64,000 bases of DNA from Burkholderiales bacterium 8X (GCA_902506565.1 LR732703.1:4718375-4782374); one strand, 5' to 3'. Counted from the first letter of the stretch, positions 34,426 through 42,992 are shown. Translations and numbers: made by a program. Notes: generated by a model not told the origin, from the letters alone.

Positions 34426-34764
34426 TCAGAACTTGTTGAAGCACTCCGCCGGCGCACCCATGCTCTTCAGTTCCGAGCACTTCAGCACTCGCGTGGTGTT
34501 GGAGCCATCGTCCTGGAAGACCACCGCGTAGTTGTTGCGGGCATCGCAGCCGGCGTTCCAGACCGAACTCTTGGCATCGATCGAGCCTTGGTAGAACGTG
34601 CGCCGCACCGAGGTGCAGGCCGATCCGCTTTTCTTGAGCAGGAGCGCGATGAAGCCGCGGCGACCTTCCTCGGACATCAGCTGCACCTGGTCGTTGAGCC
34701 GGATGGCGAAGGCGTTGGATGTCAGGACGGCGGCGATGATGCCGACGGCGAGGGTCTTGGTCAT
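34426..34764 (-). CDS. Small secreted protein of unknown function
   Basis: The 112-residue protein has a clear Sec signal peptide (MTKTLAVGIIAAVLTSNAFA) and a mature part of about 92 residues with four cysteines (SACTS, AGCDA, LKCSE, AECFN), which could form two disulfides in the periplasm. No known domain was recognised. It converges with the TonB-like gene at a distance of 11 bases and is alone on its strand; moaC is 152 bases upstream on the same strand. Confidence 0.75.
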   Translation of the reverse strand: MTKTLAVGIIAAVLTSNAFAIRLNDQVQLMSEEGRRGFIALLLKKSGSACTSVRRTFYQGSIDAKSSVWNAGCDARNNYAVVFQDDGSNTTRVLKCSELKSMGAPAECFNKF

Positions 34765-34916
34765 GCGTGCTCCAGGGGCCGCGCGATGCGCGCTGTGAGG
34801 GAGCTGGAACTATAGGAAGCGCAGGCGCCGAACGGAGCGCACCGGGATGTGGCTCGAAGCCGAGTTCGTCGGCTATTGCACGCAAGGACGAGGTTTGTCC
34901 ACGCGAGTGGTACGGA

Positions 34917-35417
34917 TCAGTCGGAATCCGCGGCAGTGTCGTCGGCCACCCAGCTGCCGGACTTGCCCCCATGCTTCTCGCGCACCCGCACATCGGTGAT
35001 CGTCATGCCGCGGTCCACCGCCTTGCACATGTCGTAGATGGTGAGCAGCGCGACCTGTACCGCGGTCAACGCCTCCATCTCCACGCCCGTCGGGCCGACC
35101 GTCTCGACCGTGGCCGTGCATTCCACCTCGGGCAGGCCCCCATCCGAAATCACGAAATTCACCGCCACGCGGGTCAGTGCCAGCGGATGGCAGAGCGGGA
35201 TCAGGTCGCTGGTCTTCTTGGCAGCCTGGATGCCGGCGATGCGAGCGATGCCGAGCACGTCGCCCTTCTTGGCGCTGCCGCTCTCGATCAGCGCCAGCGT
35301 GGCCTTCTGCATCACGATGCGGCCGGTCGCCACCGCCACCCGGTGGGTCGCCGCCTTGCCCGCCACGTCGACCATGTGCGCCTGGCCCTGCTTGTCGAAA
35401 TGGGTGAGAGAGCTCAT
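34917..35417 (-). CDS. moaC: Cyclic pyranopterin monophosphate synthase
   Basis: MoaC turns the MoaA product into cyclic pyranopterin monophosphate in molybdenum-cofactor synthesis. The 166 residues are of normal length. Conserved family segments are HMVDVAGKAATHRVAVA near the start, AAKKTSDLIPLCHPLALT (active-site region with the catalytic LCHPL) and GPTGVEMEALTAVQVALLTIYDMCKA, with a later catalytic Lys/Asp in KAVDRGM. ATG 35417 is chosen because an ATG at 35447 would add 10 residues foreign to the family. It diverges from the M48 peptidase across 62 bases. Confidence 0.96.
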   Translation of the reverse strand: MSSLTHFDKQGQAHMVDVAGKAATHRVAVATGRIVMQKATLALIESGSAKKGDVLGIARIAGIQAAKKTSDLIPLCHPLALTRVAVNFVISDGGLPEVECTATVETVGPTGVEMEALTAVQVALLTIYDMCKAVDRGMTITDVRVREKHGGKSGSWVADDTAADSD

Positions 35418-35479
35418 GGTTGAACGATCCGTGGAGTCGAGCATCATACGAGCCCCGATGCCGATGAGGAACGCCGGAT

Positions 35480-37096
35480 TTGACCGCCAAGCCCCCCTTC
35501 CTGCTCCCTGTTCGCGCCCGCCTCGGCGACCGCTCTATCGATCACCCTGGACAGCGCTTTCGTGCCCGAGCCCTGCGCGTCGGCGCCGGCCTCCTGGTTG
35601 CGGCGCAGCTCGCCCTGCAGCCCGCCCTGGCGCCGGCCCAGATCCTGCCCGGCATGGGCGACGGTGCCGAGATGACCGCGAGCGCCGAGCGCCGCCTCGG
35701 CGACCAGGTCGCCCGCGAGATCTACCGCGACCCGGACTTCATCGACGATCCGGTGCTGGCCGAGTACGTGGACGAGATCTGGCAGCGGCTGCTGGCCGCG
35801 GCGCGCACCCGCGGCGACCTGACACCCGAGCTGGACGAGCGATTCGCCTGGACCGTGATGCTCGGCCGCGACCGCAGCATCAATGCCTTCGCGCTGCCCG
35901 GCGGCTACCTGGGCGTGCATCTCGGCCTGATCGCGGTGGTCGGCAGCAAGGACGAACTGGCCACGGTGCTGGGGCACGAGCTGTCGCACGTCACCCAGCG
36001 CCACATCGCCCGCATGATGGCCAAGCAGAGCAAGCAGATGCCGCTGCTCCTGGCGGGCATGGTGCTCGGCATGATCGCCGCCGGCAAGAGCCGCAGCCCC
36101 GACGCCGGCCAGGCGGTGTTGATGGGCAGCCAGGCCGCCTTCATGCAGAACCAGCTTTCGTTCTCGCGCGACATGGAGCGCGAGGCCGACCGGGTCGGCT
36201 TCGGCGTGATGACGCAGGCAGGCTACGCGCCGCAGGGCGCCGCCGCCATGTTCGAGAAGCTGCAGTACGCCTCGCGCCTGAACGACAACGGCTCGTATCC
36301 GTACCTGCGCAGCCACCCGCTCAACAGTGAACGCATTTCGGACATGCAGGGGCGATTCCAGTTCCGTCCCGGCACCGCGCCGGTGATGCCGCTCGCGATG
36401 GACCACGCGATGATCGCGTCCCGCGCCCGCGTGCTGTCGCGGCCGGGCGTCGACCTGCTGCGACTGTGGATCAACGCAGCCGACAGCGGCGAATTCGCGC
36501 GAAGCTCAGCTGCGCAGCAGGCCGGCATCTTGTACGCGGCGGCCTTGTCGGCGAGCGAGCTGCGTGACTTCAAGCAGGCCCGCACGCTCGCCCAGCAACT
36601 GGCGAAACGGACCGCGGACGATGCCGGGGCGGCACGGCTCGCCCGCCTGCTGGCGGCGGAGATCGAGTTGGCTGCCAGGTCGCCGGCCAAGGCAGCCGAG
36701 CTGCTGGACACCAAGGCGCGCACCCGGCCGGAGATGCTGCTGGCCGCACAAGCCGCCGCCGCGACCGGAGGCTCGGCGACCATGGTTGCGCCGCTGCGCG
36801 ATTGGGTGGCGCTGCATCCTCGCGACGCGACCGCATGGCGCACGCTGGCCAACCTGTACGGCTCGCAGAACGACAGCTTGCGGGCGATCCGGGCCGATGC
36901 CGAAGCCAACGTGGCGCTGCTGGACTTTCCGGGCGCGCGCGATCGGCTGAAGGCGGCGCAAGAGCTGATGCGGAGCGGCTCGGCGGGGCCGGGCGGCATG
37001 CCGATCGACCATTACGAGGCCTCGATCATCGACACCCGCGCGCGGGCGGTCGATGCGTTGGTGAAGGAGCAGGCGGCCGAGCCGCCGCTGCGCTGA
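35480..37096 (+). CDS. BepA/YfgC-like periplasmic M48 metalloprotease with TPR tail
   Basis: This 538-residue protein has a hydrophobic export segment at about 32-52. The M48 peptidase domain (about 65-300) contains the zinc motif GHELSHVTQRH and the third ligand in EREADRVG. A helical, TPR-like C-terminal half (about 340-538) is rich in AARLARLLAAEIEL-type repeats. That architecture is that of BepA (YfgC), which assists LptD assembly or degrades stalled outer-membrane proteins in the periplasm. The start appears to be TTG at 35480; no in-frame ATG lies nearby. Confidence 0.88.
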   Translation: MTAKPPFLLPVRARLGDRSIDHPGQRFRARALRVGAGLLVAAQLALQPALAPAQILPGMGDGAEMTASAERRLGDQVAREIYRDPDFIDDPVLAEYVDEIWQRLLAAARTRGDLTPELDERFAWTVMLGRDRSINAFALPGGYLGVHLGLIAVVGSKDELATVLGHELSHVTQRHIARMMAKQSKQMPLLLAGMVLGMIAAGKSRSPDAGQAVLMGSQAAFMQNQLSFSRDMEREADRVGFGVMTQAGYAPQGAAAMFEKLQYASRLNDNGSYPYLRSHPLNSERISDMQGRFQFRPGTAPVMPLAMDHAMIASRARVLSRPGVDLLRLWINAADSGEFARSSAAQQAGILYAAALSASELRDFKQARTLAQQLAKRTADDAGAARLARLLAAEIELAARSPAKAAELLDTKARTRPEMLLAAQAAAATGGSATMVAPLRDWVALHPRDATAWRTLANLYGSQNDSLRAIRADAEANVALLDFPGARDRLKAAQELMRSGSAGPGGMPIDHYEASIIDTRARAVDALVKEQAAEPPLR

Positions 37097-37126
37097 ATCG
37101 CTGGAACGGCCGCTCCGCCGTTGAAC

Positions 37127-37483
37127 CTACGATCGCTTGAAGACGCTTTCGAGTGCCGTCTCGATCAGCACGCCGAGCAGCGAATAGAGCAGCGATCCGA
37201 TCAGCGCGGCGACGAAGCCGTTCACCTGGAAGCCGGGCAACAAGCCCGACGCAGCCCAGAACAGCAGCGCGTTGATCACGAACAAGAAGAGTCCCAGCGT
37301 CACGATCGTGACGGGGAAGGTCAGCACCACCAGCACCGGCCGCACGACCATGTTGAGCAGGCCGATGACCGCGGCGGCGATCAGTGCCGAACCGAAGTTC
37401 GACACCTGGACGCCGCTGCTGTAGAGATAGGTGACCGCCAGGAGCGCGAGCGCGCTCAGCAGCCACTTGAGGACCAGCCGCAT
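37127..37483 (-). CDS. Phage-holin-IV/YvlD-type four-helix membrane protein
   Basis: The 118 residues form four hydrophobic helices with short loops; VVRPVLVVLTFPVTIVTLGLFLFVINALLFW and GFVAALIGSLLYSLL are typical of the YvlD / phage-holin superfamily IV group (Pfam PF04020). Despite the name, these are chromosomal membrane proteins of unclear function. The gene begins 15 bases after the unknown gene at 37499 and follows terC on the same strand, so it should belong to the unit that starts with the yybP-ykoY leader. Confidence 0.8.
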   Translation of the reverse strand: MRLVLKWLLSALALLAVTYLYSSGVQVSNFGSALIAAAVIGLLNMVVRPVLVVLTFPVTIVTLGLFLFVINALLFWAASGLLPGFQVNGFVAALIGSLLYSLLGVLIETALESVFKRS

Positions 37484-37498
37484 GCGAGGCGGGCCCGC

Positions 37499-37963
37499 CT
37501 ACTCGGACAGCTCGTTCGCCAGCACCAGCAGGGCGCCCATGCCGAGCATCGCGCCGGGCAGCGCCCAGGTCGATTGGCCCGCCGGCGTCGTGCCCTTGGC
37601 GACCGGCTCGAGATCGACGCCGATCTTGGGACGCCGCGCGTCCACCACGCGGGCCGTGCCGTGCTCGAGGGTGAGGCGCTGGGTGAGTTCGGGAAGCGGC
37701 CCCTTGGCCAGCACCGGGTTCACCGTACCGCCTTCGACCTGCAGCAAGGGCACGAGTTGATCCTGCACCTTGACGAACCACTTGCTGCGCCAGTTCTCGC
37801 GGGCGCTGTGGCTGACCCACTTGCTGATCCGGTGCGTCATGCGCGGCGGGCAGGCCACCAGCACCCAATGACGGGCACCGGGTCCGGCGGCTGCTGGCGC
37901 TTGGTTCGCCAGGAACTGCCGGGCGTAGGCCGCGTCGTCCACATAAAGAATGATCTTTTCCAT
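37499..37963 (-). CDS. Conserved hypothetical protein in the riboswitch-led terC unit
   Basis: The 154-residue protein begins MEKIILYVDDAAYARQFLAN, resembling the first strand and helix of a nucleotide-binding or USP-like fold. It contains VLVACPPRMTHRISKWVS and ends with a hydrophobic helix (ALPGAMLGMGALLVLANEL) that could anchor it in the membrane. I do not recognise a named family. A good AAGGAG ribosome site stands five bases before the ATG. It lies 52 bases downstream of terC and 15 bases before the YvlD-like gene. Confidence 0.75.
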   Translation of the reverse strand: MEKIILYVDDAAYARQFLANQAPAAAGPGARHWVLVACPPRMTHRISKWVSHSARENWRSKWFVKVQDQLVPLLQVEGGTVNPVLAKGPLPELTQRLTLEHGTARVVDARRPKIGVDLEPVAKGTTPAGQSTWALPGAMLGMGALLVLANELSE

Positions 37964-38015
37964 GGCTGCTCCTTCTTGATGTCGTTGTCGAGAGTGGTGA
38001 TTGCCGCGATCCGGA

Positions 38016-38753
38016 TCAGGCGGCGACGGCGCGCTGCGCCTTCTGGCGGCGCATTGCCACGACCTTGCCGATGATCAGCACCAGCACGGCGCCGATGATT
38101 CCGGCAATGTAGCGCACGGTGTCGGTCTGGGGAAGCTTCGGCACCCATTCCCAGGCCAATGGATTGACCACCGCCGGATCGGATACCGCCATGGTTCCGG
38201 CGATCCAGCCGAGCAGCATGCCGCCGATGGTGATGATGATCGGGAAGCGGTCCATGAGCTTGATCACCAGCTGGCTGCCCCACACGATGATCGGGATGCT
38301 CACCACGAGGCCGAAGATCACGAGCGGCATCTGGTGCGCCTGGCCTGCGCCCTGGGCGGCGCCGGCGATCGCGATCACGTTGTCGATGCTCATCACCAGG
38401 TCGGCCACGATCACGGTCTTGACGGCGGCCCAGAGCTTGTCGCTGGCCGCGATGTTGCCGTGGCCTTCGTCATGGTCGGGCGCCAGCAGCTTGATGCCGA
38501 TCCACAGCAGCAGCGCCGCGCCGACCAGCTTCAGGAAGGGAATCGCGAGCAGCGTGAGCGCAAAGAAGATCAGCACGACCCGCAGCACGATGGCGCCTGC
38601 GGTGCCCCACAGGATGCCCTTGGTGCGCATGTCGGGTGGAAGCTTGCGGCAGGCCAGCGCGATGACGACCGCGTTGTCTCCGCCCAGCAGGATGTCGATC
38701 ATGATGATCTGACCGACGGCGACCCAGAACTCTGGGGTCATGAACTGTTCCAT
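38016..38753 (-). CDS. TerC-family membrane protein, second copy (riboswitch-controlled)
   Basis: The 245-residue protein has about seven transmembrane helices with the acidic motifs DILLGGDNAVVIAL and VADLVMSIDNVIAIAGAA. The variable loop is acidic and His-bearing (LAPDHDEGHGN), a possible metal-binding site. Several TerC/Alx/MntX-like proteins export or handle manganese. The leader carries a yybP-ykoY aptamer, the Mn2+-sensing riboswitch, which strongly supports a manganese role. ATG 38753 is preferred; a longer frame would translate through the riboswitch. Two further genes follow on the same strand at 52 and 15 bases. Confidence 0.92.
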   Translation of the reverse strand: MEQFMTPEFWVAVGQIIMIDILLGGDNAVVIALACRKLPPDMRTKGILWGTAGAIVLRVVLIFFALTLLAIPFLKLVGAALLLWIGIKLLAPDHDEGHGNIAASDKLWAAVKTVIVADLVMSIDNVIAIAGAAQGAGQAHQMPLVIFGLVVSIPIIVWGSQLVIKLMDRFPIIITIGGMLLGWIAGTMAVSDPAVVNPLAWEWVPKLPQTDTVRYIAGIIGAVLVLIIGKVVAMRRQKAQRAVAA

Positions 38754-38867
38754 AGTGTCCTCTGTACGAATGCCCTCTTCCCGGGCAAGTCGGATGGAGC
38801 GACGGAATGAGGGATCCCGGCGAGACCGGGACACGCAATCGCTTTGACCGAACCGCACGGGTTCTTC

Positions 38868-38992
38868 ATCAAAGGTCTTGCTCGGCAGCATGGATGCTGC
38901 CCGACAGGCCGGAAGTGTTGTGCTTCGTATTGACGACCTGGCGATGCCCATTCCGGTGGAAGGAACGGACGGGAACTACTCCCCTTCGTGGC
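38868..38992 (-). promoter_or_regulatory. yybP-ykoY (Mn2+) riboswitch in the terC leader
   Basis: Read on the minus strand, the conserved blocks occur in order: AAGGGGAGTAG (38987-38976), CGTCAATACGAAG (38935-38923) and GCAAGACCTTT (38881-38871). The outer AAGG and CCTT segments would form P1. A GGCAGCAT/ATGCTGCC hairpin (38884-38901) lies between the second and third blocks. These match the Rfam yybP-ykoY element, which binds Mn2+. About 115 bases separate the aptamer from the terC ATG; no T-run terminator is seen there, so control may act on translation or through Rho. Confidence 0.88.
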
Positions 38993-39172
38993 CGAAATTA
39001 AACCATCGGTCGGAGCGATGAGGCAACCTCGCGCGACAGCGGCTCAAGCAAAACGCTTCTGCAGGCCTTGCTGTGTATGCCTCGGCTGCTATCGAAGGGA
39101 TAGCGCTAACAAGACCTTCGGTCTTTGCGGGACTTTGCCGGTCTATCATGCCGGCTCGCTTTTGCTCGAACC
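38993..39172. other. Divergent intergenic region with two small hairpins
   Basis: This is the rest of the 419-base gap between the divergent terC and DUF3717/DUF1289 genes. Toward the right it holds GCTATC/GATAGC (39088-39104) and AAGACC/GGTCTT (39111-39125) hairpins in the likely leader of the rightward gene. No open reading frame of note and no convincing promoter pair were found. Confidence 0.4.
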
Positions 39173-39631
39173 ATGGCCGCCATTCACATCACCGACATCG
39201 AGGCCGCTATCAACTACTGGCGCGACCGGAAACCGTCTCCCGACGGTGTCACGCTGGCGCCCGAATTGCGCGCCTTGGCCGAGGTCTATGCCTTGATGGT
39301 CTTCCACCACGAGGACGAGGTCGACGAGGTCGGCTTTCCGCAGCAAGCCTGGAACGCGTGGCTCGAGTGGTACGGCACCACGCCCGATACGCCCTGCATC
39401 GCCATCTGCTCCACCAGCCAGGGTGACGACGAATGCAAGGGTTGCGGACGCAGCTTCGACGAGGTGCAGCATTGGCCTGCGATGACGCCGGCCGAGAAGC
39501 GGGCGACCTGGCGCCGCATCAGCATGCAGGACACGGCCTGGCGCTTCAACAAGTACGCCGAGCGCGCGCACGAGGCGGAGCGAAGGCCCAACGCTGCAGA
39601 AGCCGAGGCCGACCGGCCGCCTGCCGAATAA
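39173..39631 (+). CDS. DUF3717/DUF1289-type zinc-binding small protein
   Basis: The 152-residue protein begins MAAIHITDIEAAINYWRDRKP, the DUF3717 pattern of Burkholderiales. Its centre has the DUF1289 cysteine motif (PCIAICSTSQGDDECKGCGRS), followed by WPAMTPAEKRATWRRI. Four cysteines in CxxxC and CxxC spacing probably bind zinc or iron. The function of either family is not established. The following DUF2007 gene starts 11 bases later, so the two are likely co-transcribed. Confidence 0.85.
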   Translation: MAAIHITDIEAAINYWRDRKPSPDGVTLAPELRALAEVYALMVFHHEDEVDEVGFPQQAWNAWLEWYGTTPDTPCIAICSTSQGDDECKGCGRSFDEVQHWPAMTPAEKRATWRRISMQDTAWRFNKYAERAHEAERRPNAAEAEADRPPAE

Positions 39632-39642
39632 GCTGCATTGCG

Positions 39643-39948
39643 ATGCGCCGCCTGGTCCAAGCACCGAACCTCGCGATCGCGACGCTCTGGATGCATGAAT
39701 TGCGGGAGCAGGGCGTCGAGGTCTCGATCCAGCGCGAGTTCCTCGGCGCGGCGGCCGGCCAGTTGCCGCCGGACCAATGCCTGCCGGAGCTCTGGATCGA
39801 GGACGAGGCCCAGTTCGCGCTCGCCGAGCGACTGCTGCACGACCTGCAGCATCGGCCCCAGCGCCGGTGGCACTGCAGCTGCGGCGAGCTGGTCGAAGGC
39901 GGTTTCGAGCAGTGCTGGCAGTGCGGCCTGATGATGCCGAGCGCCTGA
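39643..39948 (+). CDS. DUF2007-type protein with C-terminal zinc ribbon
   Basis: The 101-residue protein starts MRRLVQAPNLAIATLWMHELREQGVEV, the DUF2007 fold seen as a putative signal-transducing module related to PII-like beta-alpha-beta units, with LPELWIEDEAQFALAERLL. A short C-terminal zinc ribbon (WHCSCGELVEGGFEQCWQCG) follows. The biological role is unknown. ATG 39643 follows the previous stop by 11 bases. It converges with yaeQ, whose stop is 10 bases beyond this gene's end. Confidence 0.85.
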   Translation: MRRLVQAPNLAIATLWMHELREQGVEVSIQREFLGAAAGQLPPDQCLPELWIEDEAQFALAERLLHDLQHRPQRRWHCSCGELVEGGFEQCWQCGLMMPSA

Positions 39949-39957
39949 GCCGCGGTC

Positions 39958-40518
39958 TTACTTCCAGCGCTGCAGTTCGATGTCGACGCTGCGTGCGCCG
40001 TCGCCCAGCATCAGCCCGCCTTCCTGCACCGTCGCCTGCAATTGCATGCTGCGCCGGGCCAGCTCGGCGAGTGCCTGCGAGGCCGGGGCCGGTACCCGGA
40101 ACACGCTCAGGTTCTGCAGCCGTGCGAGCTTGTTTTCGATGCTTTTCCACCAGATCTCGGCCGAGTGGCTGAAGGTGTAGAGCAGCACCTCGTCCGCCTT
40201 GCCGCAGGCCTTGACGAGCGGCTTGTCCTCGGGCTGTCCGACCTCGATCCAGACCCGGGTGCGGCCGGTGAAGTCGCGCAGCGACACGTCCGGGTCGTCC
40301 GGGTTCGACAGCCCCTGGCCGAAGCCGAGCACGCCGTCGCCGTCGCACACGCTCTGCAGCTTGTAGGCGTTGAGTGCGAGCGCCACCAGCCGGATCATCA
40401 TCCGCTCGTCGGTCTCGCTGGGATGCCGGGCGAGCGTCAACGGATGGTCCGCGTAGTAGCCGTGGTCGATGTCGGCCACGGCGAGCGTCGCCTTGAAGAT
40501 GGTGGACTTGAGCGCCAT
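39958..40518 (-). CDS. yaeQ: YaeQ family protein
   Basis: The 186 residues match YaeQ in length and sequence: MALKSTIFKATLAVADIDHGYYADHPLTLARHPSETDERMMIRL at the N-terminus and GRTRVWIEVGQPEDKPLVKACGKADEVLLYTF in the centre. The fold resembles PD-(D/E)xK nucleases, but no activity is firmly known. The start codon overlaps the purB stop by ATGA, so it is translationally coupled to purB. This pairing may be of interest because it links an orphan family to purine synthesis. Confidence 0.92.
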   Translation of the reverse strand: MALKSTIFKATLAVADIDHGYYADHPLTLARHPSETDERMMIRLVALALNAYKLQSVCDGDGVLGFGQGLSNPDDPDVSLRDFTGRTRVWIEVGQPEDKPLVKACGKADEVLLYTFSHSAEIWWKSIENKLARLQNLSVFRVPAPASQALAELARRSMQLQATVQEGGLMLGDGARSVDIELQRWK

Positions 40519-41897
40519 CAGCCGCGCCGCGCCAGCTCGGCCGCCTTGCCGATGTAGCTCGCAGGCGTCATGGCCAGCAGGCGTTCTTTCTCGGCGTCCG
40601 GAATGGCCAGCGAGCGGATGAGGCCATGCAGCGCCTCGGCCGTCACCGACTTGCCGCGGGTCACGTCCTTCATGATCTCGTAGGCGCCCTGGATGCCGAA
40701 GCGCCGCATCACGGTCTGGATCGGTTCGGCCAGCACTTCCCACGACGCGTCGAGGTCGGCGGCCAGCGCCTCCTCGTTCAGTTCGAGCTTGCCCATGCCG
40801 GTCGCGAGGCTGGCGTACGCCAGGGTGGCATAGCCGAAGGCCACGCCGATGTTGCGCAGCACCGTGCTGTCGGTCAGGTCGCGCTGCCAGCGGCTGATCG
40901 GGAGCTTCTCGCTCAGGTGCCGCAGCATGGCGTTGGCGAGCCCGAGGTTGCCCTCGGCGTTCTCGAAGTCGATTGGGTTGACCTTGTGCGGCATCGTCGA
41001 CGAGCCGATCTCGCCGGCCTTCAGGCGCTGCTTGAAATAGCCGAGGCTCACGTAGCCCCAGATGTCGCGCGCGAAGTCGATGAGGATGGTGTTGGCGCGC
41101 GCCACCGCGTCGAACAGCTCGGCCATGTAGTCATGCGGCTCGATCTGCGTGCTGTAGGGCTGGAAGGCCAGGCCGAGCCCGGTCGGCGCCGGCGTCTCGA
41201 CCACCTTGCGGGCGAAGGCTTCCCAGTCGAAGTCGGGCCAGGCCGCCATGTGGGCGTTGTAGTTGCCGACCGCGCCGTTCATCTTGCCGAGGAGCGGCAG
41301 CGTCGCGATTCGCTCGCGCGCCCGCTCGAGGCGCACGGCCGTGTTGGCGAGTTCCTTGCCGACCGTGGTCGGGCTGGCGGTCTGCCCGTGCGTGCGCGAA
41401 AGCATCGAGACCTCGGCGAAGCGCTCGGCCATGCCGCGCAGCATCGTGACCAGGTTGTCGATGGCGGGCAGCATCACCTTCTCGCGCGCAGCCTGGATCT
41501 GGAGCGCGTGGCTGGTGTTGTTGATGTCCTCGCTGGTGCAGGCGAAGTGCACGAACTCGGACACGGCGAGCAGTTCGGGACGGGCCTCGAACTTGGAGCG
41601 GATCCAGTACTCGACCGCCTTCACGTCGTGATTGGTCTTCTGCTCGATTTCCTTGATCGCGAGCGCATCGGCTTCGGAGAATTTCGAGACCAGGCCCAGC
41701 AGGTACTTGCGGGCGCCGGACGAAAGCGGCTTGAACTCGGCGAAGCCGCAGTCGGACAGCATGATGAACCACGCCACTTCGACCTGCACCCGCCGATGCA
41801 TGTAGCCCTGTTCGCTCATGAGGGGCCGCAAGGCGGAAAGCTTGGCTGCGTAGCGGCCGTCGAGGGGAGAGAGTGCGGAAACGCTGGATAGGCTCAT
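40518..41897 (-). CDS. purB: Adenylosuccinate lyase
   Basis: PurB cleaves both SAICAR and adenylosuccinate, releasing fumarate in purine synthesis. The 459-residue length and the fumarase/aspartase signature GSSTMPHKVNPIDFENAEGN agree, as do FVHFACTSEDINNTSHALQI and SRTHGQTASPTTVGKEL with the catalytic His. It starts ATG 41897 (MSLSSVSALSPLDGRYAAKL). The stop overlaps yaeQ. An M48 peptidase gene lies 34 bases upstream on the same strand. Confidence 0.97.
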   Translation of the reverse strand: MSLSSVSALSPLDGRYAAKLSALRPLMSEQGYMHRRVQVEVAWFIMLSDCGFAEFKPLSSGARKYLLGLVSKFSEADALAIKEIEQKTNHDVKAVEYWIRSKFEARPELLAVSEFVHFACTSEDINNTSHALQIQAAREKVMLPAIDNLVTMLRGMAERFAEVSMLSRTHGQTASPTTVGKELANTAVRLERARERIATLPLLGKMNGAVGNYNAHMAAWPDFDWEAFARKVVETPAPTGLGLAFQPYSTQIEPHDYMAELFDAVARANTILIDFARDIWGYVSLGYFKQRLKAGEIGSSTMPHKVNPIDFENAEGNLGLANAMLRHLSEKLPISRWQRDLTDSTVLRNIGVAFGYATLAYASLATGMGKLELNEEALAADLDASWEVLAEPIQTVMRRFGIQGAYEIMKDVTRGKSVTAEALHGLIRSLAIPDAEKERLLAMTPASYIGKAAELARRG

Positions 41898-41931
41898 GCC
41901 CGAATTTTAGGCGCCGGCCCGGGCGGCGACT

Positions 41932-42984
41932 TCATTCGGCATTGCCGAAGAAGGCGATGCGCTCGGCAGTGGCCGGATGCGAGGCGAAGGCGATGTCGAG
42001 CACCGATGCATCGCGCGAGACCGATGGCTGCCGGTCGCGCCAGGCTTCGATCGCCTCGAAGAAGTCGACCATGCTGCGCGGCGGTATGCCGGCGCGACGC
42101 ATCATCCGCAAGGACTCGGCGTCGGCTTCGCGTTCGAGGTCTCGCGAGTAGCCGAGCGTGGCGAGCAAGGCCGGCGCGCCGCCGATGAGCGCACCGAAAT
42201 CGCCGAAGACGATCGATGCCATCACGCCCAGCGCCGATGCCTGCACCACCTGCCGCATCACGTGCCTGTGCTGCACATGGCCGAACTCGTGCGCCAGCAC
42301 GCCGAGCACCGCGCCGGCATGGTTCGGCATGAGCTCCACCAGCTGGTCGGTCAGCACGATGGTGCCGCCCGGAAGCGCCATCGCGTTCGGGCCGAGGCCC
42401 TTCGCACCGCGCCGGAACAGGAGCTTTGCAGGCAGCGCGTCTTCGGCATGGCTCGCCCGGACCATGTTCTCGAAGCCGCTTCGAATCCGCTGCTGCTGGT
42501 CGAGCGGCAACCTGCTGGGCTCGAGCAGCGACCCGTCGATGGATTCGAGCACCTGCTCGCCGAGCGCGACTTCGGTCTGCCACGGAATCCGATCGGCGGC
42601 GTAGCGGGCAACGACCGGAAGCCCGAGTTCGTAGAGCAAGCCCAGCACGACCACCAGCGCCAGCAGGGCGCCGAGCACGCCGCGCCAGCTCTGCTGCAGG
42701 CGCACCGGCCAGCTTTCGGATCTCCAGCTGCCCATCCATTCGTCCCAGTCGCGCACGTCGACCGCCTGCAGGCTGGCACCGCCGGCGAGCTGCGCGATGC
42801 GCCCGCCGTGCCGGGTTCGTTCCGGCCAGCGGACGTCGCGGGTCGGCAGCTCGAAGGCTTCGAAGCCGGCAGCATCGGTGGGCTCGACCATCAATCGGTG
42901 GTCCTGGATCCGCAGACGCGCCGAATGCGGCCGGCTCGAGGCGCCGTCGAAGTAGCGCGCATGGACGACCGCTTGCGTGTGCAT
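41932..42984 (-). CDS. Membrane-anchored M48 family metallopeptidase
   Basis: The 350-residue protein has an N-terminal domain of about 120 residues with a beta-rich pattern (ARYFDGASSRPHSARLRI), one transmembrane helix at about 123-142 (GVLGALLALVVVLGLLYELG) and a peptidase domain. Zinc motif: AHEFGHVQHRH; third ligand in LEREADAESLRMM. It resembles the YcaL/Oma1-like group that often follows DUF898 genes; the 8-base gap to the upstream yjgN-type gene suggests a functional pair at the inner membrane. The substrate is unknown. Confidence 0.88.
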   Translation of the reverse strand: MHTQAVVHARYFDGASSRPHSARLRIQDHRLMVEPTDAAGFEAFELPTRDVRWPERTRHGGRIAQLAGGASLQAVDVRDWDEWMGSWRSESWPVRLQQSWRGVLGALLALVVVLGLLYELGLPVVARYAADRIPWQTEVALGEQVLESIDGSLLEPSRLPLDQQQRIRSGFENMVRASHAEDALPAKLLFRRGAKGLGPNAMALPGGTIVLTDQLVELMPNHAGAVLGVLAHEFGHVQHRHVMRQVVQASALGVMASIVFGDFGALIGGAPALLATLGYSRDLEREADAESLRMMRRAGIPPRSMVDFFEAIEAWRDRQPSVSRDASVLDIAFASHPATAERIAFFGNAE

Positions 42985-42992
42985 GGCCCCGC

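Noticed and set aside
37127..37483. Prophage remnant because of the holin-family label
   Set aside because: The YvlD/holin-IV family is mostly chromosomal; no phage gene, integrase or attachment site is nearby.
39061..39172. CAAGACCTT on the plus strand, resembling the 3' core of a second yybP-ykoY element
   Set aside because: The other conserved blocks (GGGGAGTAG and CGTCAA) are absent upstream on that strand; it is better explained as the AAGACC/GGTCTT hairpin.
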